A model generated the notes under the pieces. The model was given only the letters and a program-made list of their open reading frames with translations. It made no database searches and had not been told where the DNA came from. Of a stretch of 64,000 nt of DNA, positions 57,138 to 64,000 are shown in pieces (positions within the stretch are counted from its first letter, which is position 1; each line of letters begins with the position of its first letter). Location of the stretch: NCBI GenBank assembly GCA_964407825.1, contig CAYOXD010000004.1, positions 1-64,000 of the forward strand, read 5' to 3'. The position numbers and the translations under genes were made by a program. This DNA is from CAYOXD01 sp964407825 (GTDB taxonomy: Bacteria; Desulfobacterota; Desulfobacteria; Desulfobacterales; JAFDDL01).

Positions 57138-60053
57138 TCATGAGGCCCCGTTGAAAATCGCCGGGTAGCGGGCCGCGGCGAATTTTTCCAGGGCCGCCAG
57201 GGCCGAAGTCAGCTCCACGAGGGCCTCCCGGCCTCCCTCGAGGGCGTTTGCCTTTCCCATCTTTTCCAGCTCGAAGGCCAGCTCCGAGAGCCTGAGGGCC
57301 GTCAGATCCGCCGCACCTCCCTTGATGGAATGGGCCTCCCTTCGGACCGCCTCGGCATCCCCCTCCGAGAGGGCCCCGGCGATGACCTCGATTTGCCGCT
57401 TCACATTTCCGATGAACGCTACCAACACCTCAAGGACTAGCGCCTCGTCGCCCTCGAATTCCTCGATGGCCCGTTCAAAGGTGATGGGGTCGGCCCCCTG
57501 TAAGGGCACGTCCGCTGGGGTCATCCCGGCAGGTTCCGGGCCGCCCTGCCCCGTATCGGCCTGCTCCCAACCGATAATGGAGACCCATTTCTCCACCATG
57601 GCCAGGAGCTTCGCCTTGCGCAGGGGCTTGGTGATATAATCGTCCATCCCCGCCTGGAGGCAAAGCTCCCGGTCTCCCTCCATGGCATGGGCCGTTGTGG
57701 CGACAATGGGTATCCTGGGTCGCCTGCCGGGCGAAGACGCCGATGTCCCCTGCTTTTCCTCCAGCGCCCGGATGGCTCCGGCAGCCCTGTAGCCATCCAT
57801 GACCGGCATCTGCATATCCATGAGAATGAGATCATAGGACTGCCTCTCGAAGGCGGTCACCGCTTCCCGGCCGTTTTCAGCCAGGTCCACCTCATAACCG
57901 GCCCTTCGCAGATGGTGCATGGCCAACTGCTGATTCGTGGGGTAGTCCTCCGCCAGCAGGATGCGCACCTGCCGCCGATGGGGCACCGATTCGGACAGGG
58001 TATATCGGGTGACCAGGCTGCGGTCCCCCCCGGTCCCGCCCCTCCTGGATTGCACCAGGATCAGCCGGATTGCCCGCTTCAAGCTCTCCGATTCGATGGG
58101 TCCCGTGAGATAGCCGTCAATGCCGATCTTCTTGCATGTTTCCGCATCTCCCGGCATCCCCTTGGACAGCAGAATCATGACGCCCAGCCTCTCGAATTCC
58201 GGCATACTCCTGATTTTTCTTGACAACTCAAATGCATCGATATCCGATGTCAGATTGCCGGTCACCACCACCGAAAAAGGATCGCCGGCCGCCACCGCCT
58301 CCTTGAGGGCCGTCAGGGCACGGGAGCCGCTGTCCATCGTCTTGAATCGACACCCCCATGAGGACAGATGCCGAACCAGCCCCGATCGCTTTGAAGAATC
58401 GACGTAGATCAGCAGAACCTTCAGGTTCTCGAAGGCAAGCGCATCCATCTCCGGGGCCACCGCCCGGCGGGCATCTTTTCCCGCCACCACGGTGAACCAG
58501 AACAGACTTCCCTTTCCAGGTTCACTCTCGACACCGATCCGGCCCCCCATCAGTTCGACCAGCTGTTTGGAAATGGTGGTCCCCAGACCCGTCCCGCCGT
58601 ATTTCCGGGTGGTGGACCCATCGGCCTGGGTAAACCGCTCGAAGATAAGCGCCTTTTTATCCGAAGCGATGCCGATGCCCGTGTCCTTGACCTGGAATTT
58701 CACCACCACTTCATCCCCCCGGTCCTCCACCAGGTCCACACGCAGGGAAATGCTCCCCTCGTGGGTGAACTTCATCGCATTGACCAGGAGGTTGTTGAGA
58801 ATCTGCCGCAGCCTCGCCGGATCCCCCACCAGCCGGCGAGGGACCTTTGTCGACAGGGAAAAATGGAAATCCAACCCCTTTCGTTTTGCCCGCATCCCCA
58901 TGTTGTTGGAAAGATCCTCGATCAGGACACCGAGGTTGAAGGCCACCTGCTCGAGTTCCATCCGCTTGGCCTCGATCTTGGACAGGTCGAGAATGTTGTT
59001 GATCAGTTCGTAGAGGGAGTTGGCCTCCGACTCGATGGTCTTGAGCAGCTTCGAGAGGCCCTGGTCCCGGCAGGTTTCCCTGGCCAGCTCGTTCATGCCG
59101 ATGATGCCGTTCAAGGGGGTCCTGATTTCGTGGCTCAGATTGGCCAGAAATTCGCTTTTGGCCCGGTTGGCCTTCTCGGCAAGTTCTCTTTTTTCGATGA
59201 GCTCGTTTTCCAGTTCCCGTCGCTCCGTCACATCCCGGATCATGCCCCTGAAGCCGCAGGGCCTGCCGCCGGCATCCCGCATGAGGGAAACGGAATTTTC
59301 CAGAAAGCGGATCTCCCCGGATTTACACTGGAGGGGCCACTCGATCCGCTTTACCGGATGTCCCGTGGCAAAAACCCGCCGGTATTCCGCGTACAGCTTT
59401 TGGGCCGATTCCCTGTTAGTGAGCGACCTCGAGTTCATCCCCATCAATTCATCCCTGTCGTACCCGGTGATATGGCAGGTGGCGTCGTTGAAAAACCGCA
59501 GCCTTCCGGACAGATCCGCCTCGTAATAGCCGTCTTCGATACTCTCCAGAATCGTGCGATACTTCTCCTCCGAGTTCCGGAGTTGCTCGGTCCTTTCCAG
59601 GGCCATCGCCTCCAGGCCTTCGCTGTATTGCCGGATTTCCTTCTCGGCCTTGCGCCTGGACATCTCGAGATTTAGAATCCGTTTGCCGGTATTGAGACGC
59701 GCGATCAGTTCACTGGCATTGATGGGTTTGGTCAGGTAATCGTCAACACCCGCCTCAAAGCCTAAAACGATATCCTCCAGGGAGTCTTTACCCGTCAGCA
59801 GAATGACAAAAACGTAACCCTCCGTCACCGTCTCCCGGATGGCACGGCACAGGGCAAGGCCATCCAGTCCGGGCATCAACCAATCGGTCAGCACAATGGG
59901 GTAAAATTGGTCCTCGAAGGCCCTCAGGGCCTCCTGACCGTCGCTGACACTGGTGACGTTGTAGCCGGCATTTGCAAGGGGCTTTTCCAACAGCCTGCGC
60001 GAAAGGGGGTCATCCTCGACGATCAAGACATTGAAGGGTTCATTCATTGGCAT
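57138..60053 (-). CDS. Hybrid histidine kinase REC-PAS-HK-REC-REC-HPt
   Basis: 971 residues, cytosolic. Receiver 1 (Asp57 in [12 protein letters not shown]), coiled linker, PAS (about 165-285, [11 protein letters not shown]), HisKA with His308 in [13 protein letters not shown], HATPase ([24 protein letters not shown]), a degenerate receiver (about 545-665, [14 protein letters not shown], no acceptor Asp and no Lys), a complete receiver (Asp746 in [14 protein letters not shown]) and HPt with His908 in [13 protein letters not shown] full phosphorelay is predicted, started by a receiver input. It lies head to tail with the receiver-PAS gene on the minus strand, 20 bp apart. Confidence 0.9.
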   Translation of the reverse strand: MPMNEPFNVLIVEDDPLSRRLLEKPLANAGYNVTSVSDGQEALRAFEDQFYPIVLTDWLMPGLDGLALCRAIRETVTEGYVFVILLTGKDSLEDIVLGFEAGVDDYLTKPINASELIARLNTGKRILNLEMSRRKAEKEIRQYSEGLEAMALERTEQLRNSEEKYRTILESIEDGYYEADLSGRLRFFNDATCHITGYDRDELMGMNSRSLTNRESAQKLYAEYRRVFATGHPVKRIEWPLQCKSGEIRFLENSVSLMRDAGGRPCGFRGMIRDVTERRELENELIEKRELAEKANRAKSEFLANLSHEIRTPLNGIIGMNELARETCRDQGLSKLLKTIESEANSLYELINNILDLSKIEAKRMELEQVAFNLGVLIEDLSNNMGMRAKRKGLDFHFSLSTKVPRRLVGDPARLRQILNNLLVNAMKFTHEGSISLRVDLVEDRGDEVVVKFQVKDTGIGIASDKKALIFERFTQADGSTTRKYGGTGLGTTISKQLVELMGGRIGVESEPGKGSLFWFTVVAGKDARRAVAPEMDALAFENLKVLLIYVDSSKRSGLVRHLSSWGCRFKTMDSGSRALTALKEAVAAGDPFSVVVTGNLTSDIDAFELSRKIRSMPEFERLGVMILLSKGMPGDAETCKKIGIDGYLTGPIESESLKRAIRLILVQSRRGGTGGDRSLVTRYTLSESVPHRRQVRILLAEDYPTNQQLAMHHLRRAGYEVDLAENGREAVTAFERQSYDLILMDMQMPVMDGYRAAGAIRALEEKQGTSASSPGRRPRIPIVATTAHAMEGDRELCLQAGMDDYITKPLRKAKLLAMVEKWVSIIGWEQADTGQGGPEPAGMTPADVPLQGADPITFERAIEEFEGDEALVLEVLVAFIGNVKRQIEVIAGALSEGDAEAVRREAHSIKGGAADLTALRLSELAFELEKMGKANALEGGREALVELTSALAALEKFAAARYPAIFNGAS

Positions 60054-60072
60054 TCCTGTGCGGAAAGGATAC

Positions 60073-60843
60073 CTATTCCGTTGTGTCCCTCGCGACGATG
60101 ACCACCTGTATGATGCGGTTTTGATCGTCTATCACCGGCAGAAACTGGATCTGCTTTCGCCGCTGGTTTTCCCCCTGCTGGGTGAGCAGATCGTTTATCA
60201 CCACCGGCTTACCCGTCTCCAGGACACTCTTGAGGGAGGTTTTGAAAAGGGATTGATGAAACTTTTGCATAAAGTAGAGCGTTTCGGCCTGAATCTCCTG
60301 TTGCCATAGGTCCGAATAGCTGGAATCCCGGTTCGTTACATAGGAGCGATTGAGGGAGACAATTTTGCCCTGGCGGTCAACCGAGACGATCTCCTCCGGC
60401 AGCGAATCGAAGACGATCCTCAGCTTGTTCCGGCTCGCCGTCAGGGTATCCTGGAGCTCCTTGCATTTTTCAATGGCCTGGTTGGCTCTCTCGCAGCTCC
60501 TGATGCGTGCCTTTAAAAGCAGGGGATTCACGGGTTTTATCAGACAATCGTCAACACCGCCCTCAAAAATCTTCCTGAGGTAAGAGGTTTCATCCCTTTC
60601 GATCAAGACCATGAAATACGTAAATGCGATCCGCCTGAGGGATCTCACCTTTTTGCAAAGCTGAAGGCCGCTCAAACGGGGCAAAGCCCATTGGCTGATA
60701 ACCAGATGCACCTCATGGGCCAAGAACAGCTCCCATGCCTCCATGCCGTTTCTGGCGGTGTAAGGATGGTGCGACATGTCCTTCAAAAGGCCTGCCATGC
60801 TCTGGGCCGCCTCGTGATCAGAGTCTGCGATAAGAACGTGCAT
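60073..60843 (-). CDS. Pseudo-receiver-PAS protein
   Basis: 257 residues from MHVLIADSDHEAAQSM; an upstream ATG at 60930 would add an unrelated tail. The receiver has ADSD acid residues and CLIKPVN Lys, but the acceptor position reads LVISQWALP, Gln instead of Asp. A PAS domain follows (about 145-257, FDSLPEEIVSVDRQGKIVSLNRSYV; ENQRRKQIQFLPVIDDQNRI). It probably docks the hybrid kinase without being phosphorylated. Same strand and 19 bp upstream of the kinase. Confidence 0.8.
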   Translation of the reverse strand: MHVLIADSDHEAAQSMAGLLKDMSHHPYTARNGMEAWELFLAHEVHLVISQWALPRLSGLQLCKKVRSLRRIAFTYFMVLIERDETSYLRKIFEGGVDDCLIKPVNPLLLKARIRSCERANQAIEKCKELQDTLTASRNKLRIVFDSLPEEIVSVDRQGKIVSLNRSYVTNRDSSYSDLWQQEIQAETLYFMQKFHQSLFKTSLKSVLETGKPVVINDLLTQQGENQRRKQIQFLPVIDDQNRIIQVVIVARDTTE

Positions 60844-60930
60844 CCGAGCCAATCCCTTCGTTTTCAGGGGGTCTTCGCGTGACCCGCCGCTCTGTGATGG
60901 TGGATCCCCCGTATTCCCTTTATATTTCAA

Positions 60931-61000
60931 ATGGGAAGCCTTATGTAAAGAGATTAGCTTGTCGGGACTGCGATTGCCCTGTGCCTATGGGGCTTCCCAT
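60931..61000. repeat. 10-bp inverted repeat in divergent promoter region
   Basis: ATGGGAAGCC (60931-60940) and GGCTTCCCAT (60991-61000), perfect, 50 bp apart. Between the pseudo-receiver gene and the rhomboid-like gene. May be paired operators. Confidence 0.4.
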
Positions 61001-61001
61001 A

Positions 61002-61030
61002 TTGACCCCTCGGCCCCGAACGGATATAGT
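61002..61030 (+). promoter_or_regulatory. Promoter for the rhomboid-like gene
   Basis: TTGACC, 17 nt, TATAGT, about 85 bp before ATG 61115. Adjacent to the right arm of the inverted repeat at 61000. Confidence 0.6.
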
Positions 61031-61114
61031 ACAGGTGCGTTGCACGCGACACCGGCACGGACCGGGATCGAGAAAAATCGACCATCTGAACGGTTTCCGG
61101 AAAGAGAACATAGC

Positions 61115-61852
61115 ATGTACCCCCGCACACATCGCGCAACATTCGGATTGGGAGGCTCCCTGACTCCCTTGGGCAAGGGGATGCTGGTGGTCTACGTGTC
61201 GGTCTATATTTTGGAATTGATCGGGGAAAAATGGATGGGCATGCCGCTTTACCACTGGCTGGCGCTCAACCCGATCGCAAGCGGCCAGTTTCACCCGTGG
61301 CAGTTGGTCACCCACCCGCTGGTTCACGACCCGGCCGCACCCCTGGGGTTCCTGATCAACTGCGTGGTGTTCTATTTTTTTTCCGGTCCCCTGGAGGCGG
61401 CTCTCGGCACCAGCGGCTTTCTCCGGCTCTACCTCGGTGCGGCCGCCGGCGGGGCCATTGCCGGTCTGACCTTCAGCAGTCTGGTGGGCTGGAGCTTCCC
61501 CTATGCCGGCATGATGCCGAGCCTGCTGGCCCTGATTGTAACATTCGGCCTTCTGCGGCCCGAAGCCACCATCCTGCTCATGTTCATTCTTCCCGTAAGG
61601 GCCAAATACATCAGCTACGGCACCATCCTCATCACCGCCCTGACCTTCCTGGCCAGAACCAATGCTTACGGGGCCTACCACCTGGGGGGGATAGCCCTGG
61701 GCTATCTCTTCTTCCGTTCATCAGGCCGGTGGTTTGACGTCAATTGGTGGAAGTTGAAATATTTCGAATATACCCTGAGAAAGAAGCGTTCCCGATTCAC
61801 CGTCATCGACGGCAAAAAGCATGATAAAAAGGGAAAACCGACCCTTCATTGA
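61115..61852 (+). CDS. Rhomboid-like membrane protein lacking the GxSG serine motif
   Basis: 245 residues from MYPRTHRATFG, chosen because the upstream part of the frame is not protein-like. Six hydrophobic segments: LGKGMLVVYVSVYILEL, GFLINCVVFYFFSG, RLYLGAAAGGAIAGL and others. The order, including HPWQLVTHPLVHD near the N-terminus and YHLGGIALGYLF in the last helix, fits rhomboids. Where GxSG is expected it reads AGMMPSLLAL, so it is probably an inactive relative. The tail is Lys-rich. Confidence 0.75.
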   Translation: MYPRTHRATFGLGGSLTPLGKGMLVVYVSVYILELIGEKWMGMPLYHWLALNPIASGQFHPWQLVTHPLVHDPAAPLGFLINCVVFYFFSGPLEAALGTSGFLRLYLGAAAGGAIAGLTFSSLVGWSFPYAGMMPSLLALIVTFGLLRPEATILLMFILPVRAKYISYGTILITALTFLARTNAYGAYHLGGIALGYLFFRSSGRWFDVNWWKLKYFEYTLRKKRSRFTVIDGKKHDKKGKPTLH

Positions 61853-61995
61853 TCCGCCCTGCCGTCCGCTTTTCCATCTGCGCGCTGCGCGGGGACGAGG
61901 CCACATCGATCTTAGAACCATTCATGCCTATCCGTTTAGCTCCCAAGGAGGTGTGTCCTTCGGTGGGGAGATAACCGGATAGGCAGGAAATGATT
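61853..61995. other. Short gap, nothing identified
   Basis: No frame or hairpin that I can support between the rhomboid-like gene and the convergent membrane gene. Confidence 0.4.
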
Positions 61996-62502
61996 CTAGC
62001 GGGTGCGCCTGGTGTTCTTCCTGAATTTTACGAAGAACCCAAGGCCCCACACCACCGTAAATCCGATGTAGAGTCCGAGGCTGAGCCTGGGATGCGTCAG
62101 GGCGTCTGCTTTTCCAAGGGCCACTTGAAAGGTCTGGCTGAACAGGTCCATCAGAAGAAGAAGCGTTGCTGAAGCGAACCAGAGGTTATAGGAAAACATG
62201 AAATCGAATGTTTCCTGCTTTCGCTCACCGGACAACCAGTGTTCCTTATTGGGCATGTTGATCAAGGACAGGGGGATCTTCGAGATGCCAAAGCTGATAC
62301 CAAGAAATAGCAGGGCACAGATCCCTGTGGTGACAAGGTAGACACTGATCAGGGACTCTTTTGTGGCCCATGCGTCCGGCTTTCCCGACGCTCCGAAATG
62401 GGAGGCGACCCGCTCGGGCAGCAGGGGGTAGTAGCTCACCGCCTGCACCACACAGAGCGCACACAGCGTAAGAAACAGGATAAGCGATATCTTTCGCATC
62501 AT
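61996..62502 (-). CDS. DUF1648-type membrane protein
   Basis: 168 residues. Four helices: ISLILFLTLCALCVVQAV, YLVTTGICALLFLGISFGI, ASATLLLLMDLFSQTF and LGLYIGFTVVWGLGFFV. The loop YYPLLPERVASHFGASGKPDAWATK matches the DUF1648 motif (lPxxixxHFgxxGxpD). Function unknown; SdpI-type immunity proteins share this domain. Confidence 0.8.
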   Translation of the reverse strand: MMRKISLILFLTLCALCVVQAVSYYPLLPERVASHFGASGKPDAWATKESLISVYLVTTGICALLFLGISFGISKIPLSLINMPNKEHWLSGERKQETFDFMFSYNLWFASATLLLLMDLFSQTFQVALGKADALTHPRLSLGLYIGFTVVWGLGFFVKFRKNTRRTR

Positions 62503-62547
62503 TCACCTTCTCTTTAGAGGTAGGTTCAAAACCTCTCCTCGGGCGCC

Positions 62548-63321
62548 ATGTCTGCGTTGAACTTGATTTACTTTACTGCGAAGGAGGGAAATTTGTCAAG
62601 AAGGACCTCCAAGAACACAGCGAAGAAACACACGGTTTTTCTCACTAACGCTGAAGCGATCGATGCCGTTTGCCGGGACCTTCGGCAGTACCCTTCCCAG
62701 CCGCTGCTGCTCCGCGCACTGACCCAACTGGTCCTGGGGGATGAAACGATCGTCTCCTGGCAGAAAGATGGAAGCGGCCTTTCCCTGATGGACCCGGCCT
62801 GTCGAAAGCCTCGTTTCCTGTCCCCGGATCAGCTCGCCGAATTGCTCTGCACCGAGCTCACACGAAGCCCCCCCTCGATTCACCTTCTGGCAAGGATCTG
62901 CGGCTGTGTCTTCCATGAACGCACCCGTCCCCTCAGGGGGGAGGCAGATGCCGGAGGCGGTATCCTCCTTGAGACCGGGATGGAACATTTCCAGTGCCGC
63001 CGGTGCGCTCGGTGCTGCCGCCACCTTGATTACCACGGCGAGCTGTCGGATGCGGATTACCGGCTTTGGCAGCGTCTGGGGCGAGCAGACATTTTGCGAT
63101 ATGTCAGGGTCATACGCAAGAATGACGACATCGTCGCCTACCGAATCTGGCTGGATCCGGCCAGGGGGCAACTCATGGATGGATGCCCATGGCTCGAGCG
63201 TGTCCCCGACAAGAACCAGTACCGATGCCTCATATACGATGTCAGACCGGGCATCTGCCACCAGTACCCCGGAAGCCGGAAACACGGTCGCATGACCGGC
63301 TGCCCCGGATTCGAGAAGTGA
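62548..63321 (+). CDS. YkgJ-type cysteine-cluster protein
   Basis: 257 residues. The C-terminal half has FQCRRCARCCRH, DGCPWLE, YRCLIYDVRPGICHQYP and TGCPGF, the CxxCxxCC plus C...C...C pattern of the YkgJ (Fe-S or zinc cluster) family. The N-terminal 120 residues are not family-like and the true start may be later (no good RBS at 62548). Confidence 0.75.
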   Translation: MSALNLIYFTAKEGNLSRRTSKNTAKKHTVFLTNAEAIDAVCRDLRQYPSQPLLLRALTQLVLGDETIVSWQKDGSGLSLMDPACRKPRFLSPDQLAELLCTELTRSPPSIHLLARICGCVFHERTRPLRGEADAGGGILLETGMEHFQCRRCARCCRHLDYHGELSDADYRLWQRLGRADILRYVRVIRKNDDIVAYRIWLDPARGQLMDGCPWLERVPDKNQYRCLIYDVRPGICHQYPGSRKHGRMTGCPGFEK

Positions 63322-63426
63322 AAGCAGGCGCATGGGGCAATAGGCCCCAAGGGAATCAAATCCGCCCCTCCTGCCCCCTGTGTGCTATCGCTTGAGGCCA
63401 TGTCGGATAGGGTCTGATAACTGCGA

Positions 63427-64000
63427 TCAGGAAGTGATGGATCTGCCTCGAAGGAAGGCAACAACCGGTCCTTCCCAAATTCTGTCGGCCTCGACGACCT
63501 CGAACCCGTTGGTCTGTAGCAGATCGACAAGCTGTGTGAACTTGAAGCTCTGCCATACCGCCTGGGCCCCGTACTTTAGCGCCCAGTTAATCAAAAATTC
63601 ATTATCTGATGCACTAGAATCGCCGTAACAATAGGTGATGAGCAGCAGTTCGCCGCCGGGTTTGAGAACACGGCTCATCTCCATGAGGGCCATTGCTGGC
63701 TGGGTCATTGTCTGCAGGGCATTAACACTCATTACAGTGTCAAAGCTGTGGTTTTCAAATGGCAGATCACAGGCATCAGCCTGTTGGAAATAAACATTTG
63801 CAGGCTCGGATGCCAGCTTTTCCTCTGCGATCTGTATCATCTCGGGTGTCACGTCCACACCCCATACTTCCTCGCAATGCTGTGAAATACGGATACTCAG
63901 GTCCCCCGGTCCGCAACCGACATCGAGGAGCCGGAGGGTGGAATCAATGTATTTTGTAAGGATGTTCCAGTTAACCTCGTACTGGTCCTGAAAGTCATTG
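63427..64000 (-). CDS. Class I SAM-dependent methyltransferase (5' end outside window)
   Basis: The frame continues beyond 64000, so the protein is cut at its N-terminus. Visible: LRLLDVGCGPGDLSIRIS (SAM motif I), EVWGVDVTPEMIQIAEEKL, ADACDLPFENHSFDTVMSVNALQ and MSRVLKPGGELLLITYCY. A UbiE/COQ5-like fold. Substrate unknown. Confidence 0.85.
   Translation of the reverse strand, partial: NDFQDQYEVNWNILTKYIDSTLRLLDVGCGPGDLSIRISQHCEEVWGVDVTPEMIQIAEEKLASEPANVYFQQADACDLPFENHSFDTVMSVNALQTMTQPAMALMEMSRVLKPGGELLLITYCYGDSSASDNEFLINWALKYGAQAVWQSFKFTQLVDLLQTNGFEVVEADRIWEGPVVAFLRGRSITS

Noticed and set aside
1..64000. CRISPR array
   Set aside because: No regularly spaced direct repeats of 24-40 bp and no cas genes were seen.

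Overview
The window is a GC-rich chromosomal segment of a Gram-negative anaerobe, most likely a sulfate-reducing Desulfobacterota (Desulfobacterales-like). Five things point there: LPS genes (kdsD, waaA); a flagellar FlgM pair with the FlgM-associated protein family known from Desulfovibrio; a D. gigas-type molybdenum aldehyde oxidoreductase (Mop) whose eight Fe-S cysteines fall at the same residue numbers; a fused CobA-HemD next to HemC; and selenocysteine machinery (selA) plus the relic of a selenocysteine formate dehydrogenase. There are no CRISPR arrays, insertion sequences or prophage genes.

Layout. 0-6.2 kb: kdsD, phosphofructokinase, waaA and a large lipoprotein of the LpoA/LppC type. 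6.4-9.3 kb: a divergent RelA/SpoT-like protein and class II aldolase. 9.3-10.8 kb: a small flagellar block (FlgM-associated protein, FlgM, an unknown protein) behind a sigma-28-like promoter. 10.8-20.4 kb: housekeeping genes mazG-cvpA, then phoH, pgpH, ybeY, pdxJ, nnr, tsaE and lysC, tightly packed and overlapping. 20.4-22.2 kb: pyrF and rfbB on the minus strand. 22.3-26.5 kb: a CheD-HDOD fusion, selA and a degenerate-GGDEF/TPR protein. 26.6-30.4 kb: fmdB-like gene, hemC, cobA-hemD and moaA. 30.5-35.1 kb: HAD protein, map, a hypothetical gene and a nuclease-helicase of the DinG/XPD type.

35.2-48.2 kb is the most distinctive region: one long plus-strand operon. Its order is molybdopterin-binding protein, mop, Fe-S/flavin dicluster protein, zinc-ribbon-like redox protein, methyltransferase (TrsM), C_GCAxxG_C_C protein, radical SAM protein (TrsS), AMP-forming CoA-ligase-like enzyme, XdhC and MobA-like nucleotidyltransferase-HD. 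The order matches, from memory, the DVU_1559 to DVU_1551 block of D. vulgaris. It is driven by a near-consensus promoter overlapped by a perfect palindrome and has a leader of about 330 nt with RNA-like structure. XdhC and the nucleotidyltransferase have clear precedents in Mo-hydroxylase cofactor maturation. The radical SAM, methyltransferase, ligase and C_GCAxxG proteins do not, so this looks like an uncharacterised maturation or electron-transfer system.

48.3-50.8 kb: rfbA-rfbC-rfbD (dTDP-rhamnose), with rfbB 27 kb away. 50.8-55.6 kb is accessory in character: orphan genes, tRNA-Leu(CAA) with a terminator, a ModE-type regulator, a decayed formate dehydrogenase fragment that still carries its in-frame UGA (selenocysteine) codon, and several small unknown genes. 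55.8-60.9 kb: signalling genes (response regulator-HDOD, a large hybrid histidine kinase, a receiver-PAS protein that has lost its phospho-acceptor Asp). 61.1-64 kb: a rhomboid-like membrane protein without the catalytic serine motif, a DUF1648-like membrane protein, a YkgJ-type cysteine-cluster protein and a methyltransferase cut by the window end.

Family assignments come from reading motifs and from remembered families; no searches were run.
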